A stretch of 64,000 nt of DNA from Plazaster borealis (GCA_021014325.1 CM037460.1:26998336-27062335); one strand, 5' to 3'. Shown: positions 27,001 to 31,544, counted from the first letter of the stretch. Made by a program: numbers and translations. Notes: generated by a model not told the origin, from the sequence alone.

Positions 27001-27163
27001 CCAAAACAAAAGCAAACTGGCGAAGGGAGAGTTGGAGCAGTACAAGAGAACTTTTGGGGATCTGAAGCTCAACGGCAACGGAAGCAGTTCGGAGACGGAG
27101 AACGGTTCCTCACCCCTGAAGACGGTGAAGGAGAACGTTGACCCAAGGCTGTTGACATCATGA
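1..27163 (+). CDS. HMMR: HMMR (RHAMM) orthologue, 3' 15 coding exons, 5' end outside window
   Basis: Fifteen exons join in one frame: 1-65 (partial), 1139-1269, 2902-3096, 4206-4367, 4907-4993, 6618-6845, 8935-9051, 9248-9405, 10726-10816, 21778-21887, 23940-24065, 24742-24813, 25010-25103, 25441-25572, 26987-27163. They total 1944 nt, or 647 residues plus stop. Vertebrate HMMR is about 720 residues, so a modest N-terminal part is missing. Nearly all of it is Glu/Lys/Gln/Leu-rich heptad coiled coil. The residues LAGHQNLKQKI in the penultimate exon match the vertebrate HMMR C-terminal region. KIHYHQQVK there keeps the basic-X7-basic spacing known for hyaluronan binding in RHAMM. The last exon has a KEN sequence, an APC/C degron type, within a Ser/Asn-rich tail. 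The family binds microtubules and spindle poles (TPX2, dynein partners) and hyaluronan. Gene identity is by recognition and exon joins are by eye. Extra small exons in the 11 kb intron 10 cannot be excluded. Confidence 0.85.
131..491. mobile_element. TTAA-targeted MITE, copy 1 (one end lost)
   Basis: About 360 bp closely matching the elements at 5719-6071 and 13787-14157. The right end reads AGTGCCT followed by TTAA. The left terminal repeat (AGGCAnnGTACACGTTTGG in full copies) is replaced by a C-tract at 120-130, so this copy is truncated. Non-coding, in intron 1. Confidence 0.7.
525..720 (-). mobile_element. tRNA-derived SINE (minus), degraded
   Basis: On the minus strand, 601-672 reads as a tRNA-like head with an A box (TAGCTCAGTTGGTAAAGC) and a decayed B box. 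The flank 'taataaaccacaggggaaac' recurs at 11570, 15950 and 17920, each time beside the same tRNA-like head. The rest of intron 1 up to 1138 shows nothing recognisable. Confidence 0.6.
1139..1269 (+). CDS. HMMR: HMMR exon 2 in window
   Basis: Acceptor tgttttag at 1131-1138 and donor gtattc at 1270. The first two bases complete a split Ile codon. The exon encodes SKSEAEDMKIMLQSADRVTE onward to SMEAK (43 full codons), a charged helical segment. It ends in phase 0. Confidence 0.85.
1405..1725. repeat. Dispersed repeat with hairpin and GTCGAAACGTT motif
   Basis: The block starting at 'aaaaaatgtattttgtact' is repeated at about 23200-23505, and in part at 22970-23190 and 49690-49970. It holds a short hairpin, GACTAG-agca-AGCTAGTC, followed by GAAACGTT. 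Retroelement 3' regions in invertebrates often carry such hairpins, but the class is not settled here. No reading frame is convincing. Confidence 0.6.
1920..2260. mobile_element. Fold-back (GTCCCCC) MITE interrupted by the TTAGGG element
   Basis: The left arm has GGAGATTCTGTCCCCCAT. The right arm has its inverse, ATGGGGGGACAGAATCTCC. The same arms and inner region (GAGGGCGCTATCAGAAGAA type) recur at 40190-40345, 41808-42000 and, diverged, at 42775-42930. The inner part is split here by the element at 1994-2166. Confidence 0.65.
1994..2166. mobile_element. TTAGGG-bearing fold-back element, copy 1
   Basis: Starts GGTGACTGCTCTATATTCCG and ends GGGGTGTAACC. The core is a run of TTAGGG repeats with degenerate units (2051-2092). 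The right part has a roughly 16 bp unit, AGGGGTGTCGGAACAT, three times, and the left arm is its inverse. Flanks share GGCTGGAG on both sides, an 8 to 9 bp target duplication. It is inserted inside another fold-back element. Confidence 0.7.
2265..2890. other. Intron 2 remainder, nothing recognised
   Basis: AT-rich intron sequence between the fold-back element and the exon 3 acceptor. I see no gene, terminal repeat or tandem array. Confidence 0.5.
2902..3096 (+). CDS. HMMR: HMMR exon 3 in window
   Basis: Acceptor tatttttag ends at 2901 and donor gtacac is at 3097. Phase 0 at both ends, 65 codons, from LLGIEMDLSNRAREIEKITE to QMEDEMQ. Strong heptad pattern and highly charged. The Met at 2917 is internal, not a start. 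Confidence 0.87.
3105..3520 (+). repeat. 20-bp minisatellite with repeated TGACTCA
   Basis: About 20 units of TACTCATCATGATGACTCAG in head-to-tail order, decaying toward the 3' end. It begins eight bases after the exon 3 donor. Eleven copies keep the exact TGACTCA core, the consensus for AP-1-type bZIP factors. Any regulatory role is untested. Confidence 0.9.
3640..4011 (-). mobile_element. 5'-truncated non-LTR retrotransposon (CR1/L2-like) tail
   Basis: On the minus strand, 3733-4011 is open and ends with the peptide LWNSLPGACF then CFKRSFNSYL. This arrangement (rLWNsLP, then sFKr.l..yl) is typical of the end of the reverse transcriptase ORF in CR1/L2/jockey-type LINEs. About 90 bp of 3' untranslated tail follows toward 3640. 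The rest of the element is missing, so it is a dead insertion in intron 3. Confidence 0.75.
4206..4367 (+). CDS. HMMR: HMMR exon 4 in window
   Basis: Acceptor tttgcag ends at 4205 and donor gtaaat is at 4368. Phase 0 at both ends, 54 codons, LLMEKLDAEFQKNSKLMADL through QIACREK. Coiled coil. Confidence 0.87.
4382..4735. mobile_element. MITE related to the AGGCA/TTAA family (variant B)
   Basis: Begins TTAAAGGGATTGTATACG TT and shares its interior ('attctggagtggttgagcccacgcagg' type, TACTTCTTACCAAGTAAG) with 39566-39952, 40721-41172, 24100-24456 and 50572-50950. Ends are less exact than in variant A. Lies wholly within intron 4. Confidence 0.6.
4785..4845 (+). mobile_element. tRNA-like SINE head fragment
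   Basis: The sequence GAGTTGGTAGAGCACCGAC resembles an A box region and GGTTCAAATCC is a B box. A 5' half and a proper acceptor stem are missing, so this is a SINE relic and not a tRNA gene. Confidence 0.45.
4907..4993 (+). CDS. HMMR: HMMR exon 5 in window
   Basis: Acceptor catccacag ends at 4906 and donor gtatgt is at 4994. Phase 0 at both ends, 29 codons: ASELIKSKEESGRAAAIIS then SLNKRAAEDK. Coiled coil. Confidence 0.85.
5005..5348 (-). mobile_element. tRNA-Leu-like SINE (minus)
   Basis: On the minus strand the head (5348 to about 5262) reads GGCGCTTCGTGGCCGAGCGG with B box GGTTCGAATCCC. This is a long-variable-arm tRNA type. A body of about 240 bp follows, ending in GCGCTTTGTAAGAG and an ATTATT tail at 5008-5022. 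Echinoderm genomes carry tRNA-Leu-type SINEs. The arm pairing is too decayed for a working tRNA. Confidence 0.75.
5719..6071. mobile_element. TTAA-targeted MITE, copy 2 (complete)
   Basis: Flanked on both sides by TTAA (5715-5718 and 6072-6075). Left end is AGGCATCGTACACGTTTGG, and the right end is its diverged inverse ending GTGCCT. TTAA duplication is the signature of piggyBac-type transposition, but there is no ORF for a transposase, so it would be non-autonomous. Confidence 0.75.
6185..6445 (+). repeat. 22-bp minisatellite in intron 5
   Basis: About eleven units of TGCCCCTGGTCTTGGCCTCT plus two bases. Because the unit has few stops, several frames and both strands stay open here, but these are low-complexity artefacts and not genes. 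Confidence 0.9.
6618..6845 (+). CDS. HMMR: HMMR exon 6 in window
   Basis: Acceptor aatgtag ends at 6617 and donor gtagga is at 6846. Phase 0 at both ends, 76 codons, DALAGMVSTVQDLRATILLK to LQSQAWAHNME. The longest exon of the gene in this window, all coiled coil. Confidence 0.88.
6909..7922. mobile_element. Outer DNA element with AGAGCCC termini
   Basis: Left end is AGAGCCCTTTTCACACTA and the right end is close to its inverse, CAGTGTAAAAATGGGCTT. The interior is GC-rich with several CCCCGGGG-type short inverted repeats. It is interrupted by a second element at 7209-7902. No transposase ORF is visible. Confidence 0.55.
7209..7902. mobile_element. Non-autonomous DNA transposon with CCGTAATTTCCTG inverted ends
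   Basis: Perfect 13 bp terminal inverted repeats, CCGTAATTTCCTG and CAGGAAATTACGG, then GATAAG-type subterminal similarity on both sides. A TA dinucleotide flanks each end, as expected for Tc1/mariner-class insertion. It is nested inside the element at 6909-7922. At 694 bp with no long ORF it cannot move by itself. Confidence 0.75.
8040..8308 (-). mobile_element. tRNA-Leu-like SINE (minus), conserved tail type
   Basis: The minus-strand head at 8308-8222 has B box GGTTCGA in the form GGGTTCGAGTCCC. After it comes ACTTGTGTCCTTAAGCAAG and a long GC-rich tail containing GGATGGGACGTAAAGCCG. This tail looks like that of widely spread marine invertebrate SINEs. Confidence 0.75.
8318..8590 (+). mobile_element. 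tRNA-like SINE pair with CTCTGGGCTC tail
   Basis: Two B boxes occur: AGTTCGAATCCC near 8368 and GGTTCGATTCCC near 8450. After the second comes the tail 'tttctctgggctctttggtt', which also resembles the tail of the SINE at 28575-28855. Decayed copies. Confidence 0.55.
8595..8785. mobile_element. Half of the fold-back MITE found in the 1.87 kb array
   Basis: AGTAAAAGGAAAACCACACA and GGGATATTTGTGTGG, then the CCAATCCGAAGGCAA tail, match one arm of the element that recurs in every 1.87 kb unit (for example 31690-31850). The other arm is missing. Confidence 0.65.
8935..9051 (+). CDS. HMMR: HMMR exon 7 in window
   Basis: Acceptor tctcaccag ends at 8934 and donor gtcaga is at 9052. Phase 0 at both ends, 39 codons: MEMLQEDLAEVRGQHDTLMR to VDQLKKQ. 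Coiled coil. Confidence 0.87.
9248..9405 (+). CDS. HMMR: HMMR exon 8 in window (ends at AT-AC intron)
   Basis: Acceptor caccttag ends at 9247. Reads LSDKNEEMEMMQELYESQLE through RVEIA plus two bases of a split codon. No good GT donor keeps the frame. The bases right after the exon are ATATCCTTT, the U12 AT-AC donor consensus. Joining to 10726 gives a Thr codon (AC+G) and an open frame. Confidence 0.85.
10130..10320. mobile_element. Fold-back MITE (GCCGCCAATT family)
   Basis: The arms GGCCATGTCCGAATTGGTGG and GCCGCCAATTCTGATACGGCC are inverted. The right part (GTCCTTAGCAACA, GTAGCCG) recurs at 40560-40695. Non-coding. Confidence 0.55.
10444..10633. mobile_element. TTAGGG-bearing fold-back element, copy 2
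   Basis: Starts GGTGACTGCTCTATATTCCG and ends GTGTCGGAACATAGGGGTG then TAACT. The core has a few TTAGGG repeats at 10510-10540. It is flanked by perfect 9 bp direct repeats, TAGAAATTT, at 10435-10443 and 10634-10642. Confidence 0.8.
10726..10816 (+). CDS. HMMR: HMMR exon 9 in window (after AT-AC intron)
   Basis: Begins at G of GTTCAAGACAAAAG after the AC acceptor. Reads (T)FKTKEKTFTELQEQFELIRE to REIQQLK and ends at donor gtgagg (10817) in phase 0. A decayed copy lies at 17430-17506. Confidence 0.85.
11570..11895 (-). mobile_element. tRNA-Lys-like SINE (minus), unit 1
   Basis: The minus-strand head at 11708-11636 reads GGGCTAGATAGCTCAGTTGG, a loop with TTT at the anticodon position, then GGTTCAAGTCC. 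Body sequence continues on both sides and recurs at 15945 and 17915. The extended copies mark it as a SINE and not a tRNA gene. Confidence 0.65.
12307..12692 (+). mobile_element. tRNA-headed SINE (GTGTCGTGGCC family), copy 1
   Basis: Head GGCGTGTCGTGGCCAAGCGG with B box GGTTCGAATCCC, then CCTTGAGCAAGGCACTTAAC and a roughly 250 bp body ending in an A/T-rich tail. Further copies at 14661, 16668, 18623, 44987 and 47387. Pol III-type promoter boxes are visible. Confidence 0.8.
13787..14157. mobile_element. TTAA-targeted MITE, copy 3 (complete)
   Basis: TTAA precedes AGGCACTGTACACGTTTGG at 13787 and follows GTACGATGCCT at 14157. It sits inside an AATTTCAT-type fold-back element, so it arrived later. 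Confidence 0.75.
14158..14330. mobile_element. GGGCCCAATTTCAT-family fold-back MITE
   Basis: AAGCACAAAAAGTAGCTGTA through CTCTATGAAATTTGGCCC. The same family is at 13627-13782, 19927-20007, 20545-20735, 24457-24635, 25737-25935, 44405-44603, 46290-46375, 46862-47050, 50951-51125 and 52228-52425, and inside each 1.87 kb unit. Ends are inverted GGGCCCAATTTCAT / ATGAAATTGGGC. Confidence 0.7.
14661..15049 (+). mobile_element. tRNA-headed SINE, copy 2
   Basis: Same family and same place in the tandem unit as 12307-12692. B box GGTTCGAATCCC is intact. Confidence 0.8.
15945..16290 (-). mobile_element. tRNA-Lys-like SINE (minus), unit 2
   Basis: Close copy of 11570-11895, with GAGCTATCTAGCCCT at 16071-16085 as the inverse of the A box end. 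Confidence 0.65.
16668..17062 (+). mobile_element. tRNA-headed SINE, copy 3
   Basis: Same family. The B box is changed to GGTTCAAATCCC and the body tail is diverged from copies 1 and 2. Confidence 0.78.
17430..17506 (+). pseudogene. HMMR: Decayed duplicate of HMMR exon 10726-10816
   Basis: The run ACGTTCACGGAGCTTCAGGA and the bases after it match the exon for about 75 bp with roughly a dozen changes. The frame is still open across the exon, but the donor gtgagg has become ataaga. The upstream U12 branch site and AC acceptor are not present. It cannot be a normal exon. It lies at the expected place in the third tandem unit, showing that the array arose by duplicating a segment that contained the exon. 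Confidence 0.8.
17915..18250 (-). mobile_element. tRNA-Lys-like SINE (minus), unit 3
   Basis: Third copy of the minus SINE, with GGACTTGAACCTGCG (inverse B box) at 17982 and GAGCTATCTAGCCCT near 18032. The segmental duplication starts at or just after its left-hand remnant. Confidence 0.65.
18623..19000 (+). mobile_element. tRNA-headed SINE, copy 4
   Basis: Same family as 12307-12692. B box GGTTCGAATCCT. Its duplicate is 44987-45363. Confidence 0.8.
20440..20475 (+). repeat. ATT microsatellite
   Basis: Short ATT run that is missing from the duplicate near 46815, so it expanded in copy A or was lost in copy B. Confidence 0.7.
21778..21887 (+). CDS. HMMR: HMMR exon 10 in window (copy A)
   Basis: Acceptor ggttgcag ends at 21777 and donor gtaagt is at 21888. 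Reads TSLDGLEHVQVDKEILDDKC to NETRE plus two bases of a Lys codon. First exon of the duplicated cassette. The duplicate is 48452-48561. Confidence 0.87.
22000..22395 (+). repeat. 20-bp minisatellite, copy A
   Basis: About 19 units of CTTACTGTCACCATTTTCTG with variants. All three plus-strand frames are open because the unit lacks stops, but the repetitive Leu/Phe/Tyr/Cys products are not genes. The duplicate at 48690-49070 has similar unit order. Confidence 0.9.
22500..22900. other. Intron repeat, unclassified
   Basis: AT-rich block present in both duplication copies (49215-49620). Contains TTTTCACAGG and AATTTTCACAGGT segments also seen at MITE edges, suggesting another old MITE. No gene. 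Confidence 0.4.
22970..23510. repeat. Two tandem copies of the GTCGAAACGTT hairpin repeat
   Basis: Related blocks at 22970-23190 and 23195-23510. Each starts with GACGATGACTA, a short stem and AGCTAGTCGAAA, then AATAACGAGAAGTCCC. Copy B (49690-49990) keeps only a merged version, so the copies differ by a deletion. Sequence up to 23930 has no credible gene. The frame at 23606-23836 has no ATG start. Confidence 0.6.
23940..24065 (+). CDS. HMMR: HMMR exon 11 in window (copy A)
   Basis: Acceptor ttttttcag ends at 23939 and donor gtaagt is at 24066. Reads (K)EAETKFIIQELRNEVSRMN to EGKLQMES plus two bases. Duplicate at 50412-50537 with the same sequence by eye. Confidence 0.88.
24100..24456. mobile_element. 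TTAA MITE, variant B (copy A)
   Basis: Left end AGGCATCGTACACGTTTGG, right end GTACGATGCCT followed by TTAA. The interior matches 4382-4735. The duplicate is 50572-50950. Confidence 0.7.
24742..24813 (+). CDS. HMMR: HMMR exon 12 in window (copy A)
   Basis: Acceptor cccttcag ends at 24741 and donor gtaaag is at 24814. Reads (E)LAQIHCNNQLMEENADQMM to EELE plus two bases. 72 nt. Confidence 0.87.
25010..25103 (+). CDS. HMMR: HMMR exon 13 in window (copy A)
   Basis: Acceptor ccttacag ends at 25009 and donor gtacac is at 25104. Reads (R)IKAVENTHFKEKEDLKSTL to QMKLHK. Ends in phase 0. Confidence 0.87.
25441..25572 (+). CDS. HMMR: HMMR exon 14 in window (copy A), LAGHQNLKQKI exon
   Basis: Acceptor tgatacag ends at 25440 and donor gtaatc is at 25573. 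44 codons, from DKKRLEETIKELSEVNAK to VLLKE. Contains LAGHQNLKQKI, the stretch most diagnostic of HMMR, and KIHYHQQVK with basic residues nine positions apart. Confidence 0.92.
25615..25665 (+). repeat. ATT and poly-T tract
   Basis: ATT microsatellite running into a T-tract and G-run. Copy B has only the T and G runs (52128-52158). Confidence 0.7.
25936..26600. other. Intron sequence with no recognised element
   Basis: Shared by copy B at 52426 onward, where about 280 bp of this stretch and the next is deleted. No gene seen. Confidence 0.4.
26600..26885. mobile_element. Probable fold-back element (GTCCTCGG arms)
   Basis: AGGTGTACCGAGGACGTCC on the left is mirrored by GAAGTCCTCGGTTTACACCT on the right, with GTGTGTGTG runs at the edges. 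The copy at 52820-53060 is shorter at the left. Open frames here are by-products. Confidence 0.45.
26987..27163 (+). CDS. HMMR: HMMR last coding exon (copy A)
   Basis: Acceptor ctttgacag ends at 26986, stop TGA at 27161-27163. Reads QLAKIQNKSKLAKGELEQYK through FGDLKLNGNGSSETENGSS, then PLKTVKENVDPRLLTS. Continues the zipper-like coiled coil for about 30 residues, then a disordered Ser/Asn-rich tail. KEN is an APC/C degron type. Human HMMR also has a KEN in its tail. KGELEQYKR gives a second basic-X7-basic spacing. Confidence 0.9.
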   Translation, partial: QLAKIQNKSKLAKGELEQYKRTFGDLKLNGNGSSSETENGSSPLKTVKENVDPRLLTS

Positions 27164-28560
27164 GACATGAGGACTCTATCTATTTGAAAATGAGTACATC
27201 ACTAAACTTAATTAGTAATTTCCCTTCCTCTTTAACAAAAAATGGACACACCATCTGGATTTGCCGTCTCTTAATCCTGAAACAGACTTACTGGAACAGT
27301 AAGTATATTCATAATTTTGCACAAACAGTTTTACAAGAGTCGTAAACATTTACCCCTGAGGTAGTATTTCCAAGGATCAAATTGGAATTGGAATTAGTTT
27401 CACTAAATTAGATTGGTGCTCGTCAAAATGGGAATTCTCTTATACGAATTTCCTTTTGGGAGACAGGGCTCCAGGCCATGGTGGCGTCCATTTTGATGGG
27501 AGGATGGTTTTTTTCTTCTTTATTGAAATCAATTGTAGTAATTAATAAAAACAAATCATGGAATTTGTAAGTTAAAAACACCTTGAATTCCCTGTATGAA
27601 TTTTCTCTTTGAGACAACATTTTTCACAAACATTTTTATTTCTGGATGTTTTAATCTAGTTTGAAATTAATAACTTTGGATTTTGAGCAAGCGAACGGAT
27701 TATTCTTTCCGAAAATTCCCACCAAAACATATACAGACTTTGATTGTCAGGACTGATTTTTAAAATCAATTTCAATTTGATGATATTAATTAAGTTAGTA
27801 ATAGGCAATGAAATCCAATCTTATTAGACATTGTTCTATCTATCCATAAAACGCAAAAAGCGACTAAGAGAGACAGCGAGAAAGGAAAAAAAGAGCAAAT
27901 TACAACTTTCATGATGGCAAAAAAACACAAACTTGGCTCCATTTCAGAGTTGACAAACATTAATTGTTTGGAATAGGGGAGTTCGGAAAAAACCCAGCAG
28001 TGAGATGTTTGTCAAAAACGTTTTGTTCAAAAAATTATTTTATTTAGTTTTGCTTTTTCCTACTATGATACGAGTACTTTGAATTGAATCTCTCAATCTT
28101 TTTGAAGATTGTTAATAATTTTTTGGGGGAAATGGACAAGCTGATAGTTTTCAACTTGGAGTATAATTATTGTTTTTCTTTTTTTCTTCTTTTTAATAGC
28201 GGTAAATAATTGGCATGGACCAAGTCTAGGTACAAGAATTGGATGTCATTTGAATTTTGTTCAACTTTTAATTGTACAGAGAATGTGGTAGTTTAACAAA
28301 TAATATTATTGGCGCTGGTGAATTTTTCCCACAATGTTGACTTTTTGTCTGGTTATTATTGTCTGAAGTCCACAGTGGTTTAACTCGATAAGGATTCAAA
28401 TATTCAAATGTTGTTTTATTCTTGATCATGATATCTTCCTTATTAGATATTCTCAGATGGCTAACTTTGTTTTGGAGCAGAATGTCATCTTTTTCCCATC
28501 CATAGTTTGGAAACGGGTCTGGAATTTCATCCATGCCAGGGCAAGCCCACTTCCCCCTGA
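27164..28560 (+). other. HMMR 3' untranslated region and intergenic sequence
   Basis: No coding signal. A possible AATAAA polyadenylation signal lies at 27544-27549. The same stretch in copy B (about 53705-53715) reads TTATAAA, so that site is lost there. Beyond this I see only AT-rich sequence, well conserved between the two copies. Confidence 0.4.
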
Positions 28561-28574
28561 AAGCCAAGATTGGT

Positions 28575-28855
28575 GGTCAGGTTGGTGTAGAGGTATCTTT
28601 CCTCACCTTCCACCTCTAGGACCCCGGTTCGAATCACGCCGGGGGCACTACGTGGATGGGTTTTCAGTCCCTACTTGATCGCGTGGGTTTTCCCTGGAAT
28701 AAATCTCTGGGGTTTTCCTCCCACATCTAAACTGAAACTTCCTTCCTTGTCTTCTCTCCATTGAGGTTCTTGGCTAGTAAAGTGATTAGGTTCACTTTTC
28801 TGAGAGTCCTTGGCTTCACAACCAGAATAAATGAAATGAAATGAAATGACTATTG
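28575..28855 (+). mobile_element. tRNA-like SINE with ATGAA tail (copy A)
   Basis: Head GGTCAGGTTGGTGTAGAGG with B box GGTTCGAATCACG near 28627, a body with GGGTTTTCCCTGGAATAAAT, and an ATGAA pentamer tail (28829-28847). The duplicate at 54745-55030 has a longer tail. Confidence 0.7.
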
Positions 28856-29284
28856 AGGTCATGGCCCCAGTAAAATTCAAGTCCTGGACAGGCTAAACTA
28901 CTCAAAGGCAAGTATTCATCGTAAAATGCTCCTGTTTAAAAAAAAACTTTAAAAAAACACCAACCTGAGTTTTGCAGTTTTCTGTTTGGCTCATTTGGAT
29001 TGTTGTAATTCAATATAAGCAAGAGTTAAACAATCCTTCCCACAAAACCTTTCAAATTAAAAAGGGGATCATTGTAATGGAGTTACATTGAACGATGCAT
29101 CTTTGATTGATAGCCTGTAAATCATATCGCGTGATTTTGTTTTCCAATTATGACAGTTTGGGATTTATGCCCCCTCCTTAATCTAACCATGGAGCTTTAA
29201 AGATCATGAGTTGTATGTCAGTGACTTTTCGCAAACCAACGATACCATGATAACTGACTTTGGATTTGATGTAAGCTCTCACTA

Positions 29285-29330
29285 GAATCCTATAAAAACC
29301 CGAGAGTTTCACCAGTTCGTGTTCAGTTTC
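29285..29330 (+). promoter_or_regulatory. Candidate TATA promoter of GPCR A
   Basis: TATAAAA at 29291-29297 in CCTATAAAAACCC, with an initiator-like TCAGTTT 30 to 35 bp downstream (A at 29325). The start codon is about 265 bp further on, and a short upstream ATG frame begins at 29335. In copy B the box reads TATGAAA. Confidence 0.45.
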
Positions 29331-29589
29331 TCTGATGGAATCGACTTGCTTCGATCACTGCATACTGTTTTTATCATACTTTTATGATCCACCAGCTCAC
29401 ACTTATAGTGAATTTTCTAAACTATGATTTAACAAGCCGAAAACTTCCCTTTTTCTGACATTAGGTGGTTTAAGTAAAACAATTCCTGAACAATTTAGCC
29501 AGATCTTGTTTATAACAGTGACAGGTGTTTTAACAGTACAGCTTCAGCTGAGACATAACCTACCACTTCATAACATTTCGGAAATCATC

Positions 29590-29805
29590 ATGGGAAACGA
29601 ACCGTCCTACAATTCCATGGAAAACGAATCGTCCTACAATTCCATGGAAAACGAATCGTCCTACAATTCCATGGAAAACGAATCGTCCTACAATTCCATG
29701 GAAAACGAATCGTCCTACAATTCCATGGAAAACGAATCGTCCTACAATTCCATGGAAAACGAACCGTCCTACAATTCCATGGAAAACGAACCGTCCTACA
29801 GTTCA
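29590..29805 (+). repeat. 27-bp coding minisatellite in GPCR A N-terminus
   Basis: Eight in-frame 27-bp units, 72 residues. Central units are nearly identical, and the first and the last two carry a Pro in place of Ser. Copy B has only two units. Confidence 0.95.
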
Positions 29806-30831
29806 ACTTTTTCGTTTGTTTCTACATGTTCAAGTATCCCTTGGCAGACAAACGATATCCCTTTATTACTCATCTGTTTTTTGACATTGACTTTGAATCC
29901 GCTCTACCTGGTTGTAATCCGTCGAGTAAAGAACATACCAACATCAACAAAGATTTTTCTTGCATCTTTAACCGTCTCAGACTTCAGTGTGGGGCTACTG
30001 CGAATGCTCCCATTAATTCTCTTGAGGCTAATTTGTTTATCTACTGGCCTATACATATGGTTCGCTCATGCTGGGCGTGTCATTTGGAACATCGTAACGA
30101 CTGAAAGTTGCTTCGCACTTGTGCTAGTGACTATCGACTGGTACCTAGCTATCGCCCGGGGTATGCACTACCGACGACTGGTTACTACACGCCGAGCAAA
30201 AATCGCTGTTTGTTGTAGTTGGTTCGCCTCAGTAGTCTTTGGTGCAGTTTCTATCATCTTGATGGTGGCTGGAAACTACTATTCAGTTCTTTATGTCATC
30301 TTCCGTTTGTTAATCATCATCATATATTTGCTTGAACTGATCATCGTCGTGGTTCTTAACGTTCACGTTCTGATCATCGCTAGACGCCACGTGACACAGC
30401 GAATCAAGCGGGAAAACCAATTTAAGGCTAAAAATATAAACACTCGGAGTAAGCTACGAGCCCACTTTAAGTCTTTTGCCACCGTGTTCATCACGGTAGT
30501 TTACATTTTATTTTTTTGGATTCTAATGACCTGTCTGGAATTATATGACCTTGTAGGATTTTTCTGCAGATATTGTACCAGTCATATAACAAACCAAGAC
30601 CTTTTATTTGCCATCAACACGATACATTATTGCCGTTACTGGGCGAATGGTTTGGTTTTTTGCATAAGAAACAGATCGTTCCGACAAGTTCTACAAAAAA
30701 TGGTGTCAACCAACTTCAGAGCATTGATACAAAAATGTAGACCCGAACAGAAGCGTAACAACAGGGGAAAGCTAACAAAACAACAAGGCAACTTTGGGAC
30801 AAAATCGCACGCAAAAGAAACACCGGTATAG
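29590..30831 (+). CDS. Class A (rhodopsin-like) GPCR, single exon, copy A
   Basis: I place the start at ATG 29590 (A at -3, G at +4), giving 413 residues. The frame is open further upstream, but only from a TTG, and copy B is frameshifted there. Residues 1-72 are eight 9-residue units of MENESSYNS type, five carrying an NES glycosylation site. Seven hydrophobic segments follow. Landmarks: N103 in TM1, SLTVSD with D131 in TM2, W211 in TM4. The DRY site reads DWY (183-185), NPxxY reads NGLVF (353-357), TM6 has W without the usual P, and the TM3-top Cys is missing. The C-terminus ETPV fits a class I PDZ ligand. Single-exon, lineage-duplicated receptors of this kind are typical of echinoderm chemoreceptor-like expansions. 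The ligand is unknown. Confidence 0.85.
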   Translation: MGNEPSYNSMENESSYNSMENESSYNSMENESSYNSMENESSYNSMENESSYNSMENEPSYNSMENEPSYSSTFSFVSTCSSIPWQTNDIPLLLICFLTLTLNPLYLVVIRRVKNIPTSTKIFLASLTVSDFSVGLLRMLPLILLRLICLSTGLYIWFAHAGRVIWNIVTTESCFALVLVTIDWYLAIARGMHYRRLVTTRRAKIAVCCSWFASVVFGAVSIILMVAGNYYSVLYVIFRLLIIIIYLLELIIVVVLNVHVLIIARRHVTQRIKRENQFKAKNINTRSKLRAHFKSFATVFITVVYILFFWILMTCLELYDLVGFFCRYCTSHITNQDLLFAINTIHYCRYWANGLVFCIRNRSFRQVLQKMVSTNFRALIQKCRPEQKRNNRGKLTKQQGNFGTKSHAKETPV

Positions 30832-31544
30832 TAGCACAATTAACTTATGTTATGTGAACGTCAAAATGTGAATGTGTTATTAAAGAAATTCCCTATAACT
30901 GGTTTCCTGTAAATTTGCCTGCAGTGACTTGGCCCTTATGTGATAAATAGCAGAAACTAACTTAATATGCAAATGAGCCACAGGAGAGTCGCTATAGTAA
31001 TGTTTACCAGACAACTCTTCAAGATTATCAAAGTCTGCCAATTATGGCTTCATTCTAGAAGAAAACGAAGTCTAACTTATTGATGTGAACACTAAAAAAA
31101 ACCAAAACAGTTAATGGATACATCCTCTCTCCATGGTTGAATGCCCGAACTGCCTCAAACGACGCCTTCATCTGAACTGGACCACACGGACTCGGGGCCG
31201 ACCCCGCAACCACGGACATAATTATCGATGAGAGTGGTGAGATCGCCAGAAACGGACATACTTTATATTGACAATTTATGTATGCCGTATCATTTTCAAA
31301 ATGGAGTCAGTCGGAAGTGTTTTTAAAAATATAACAAGAGGTCAAGTCGTAGACTGCAGGACTTGCAATCACAAGGTTGTGGGTTCGAATCTGACCAAAC
31401 TAACCGCTGATTTCACAATGACTAGAATAAGTATTGCCGACTATAGTTACTGAATCACAATTTGTTGATTTGTGCAAGTCGTAATAAATCATAGACGTTC
31501 AAGGGAAACGTTGCCGCTGATTGGGCGCTTTTGGGCAACAAAAA
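30832..31544 (+). other. GPCR A 3' flank
   Basis: Almost identical to 57730-58440. Contains a tRNA-like relic at 31336-31396 with GGGTTCGAATCTG as B box (copy at 58235-58295), too short for a tRNA gene. No further gene. Confidence 0.5.

Noticed and set aside
29506..29589. Upstream extension of GPCR A to 441 residues with a hydrophobic start.
   Set aside because: The first codon is TTG, not ATG, and the matching stretch in copy B is frameshifted by one base, so the extension is probably not coding.
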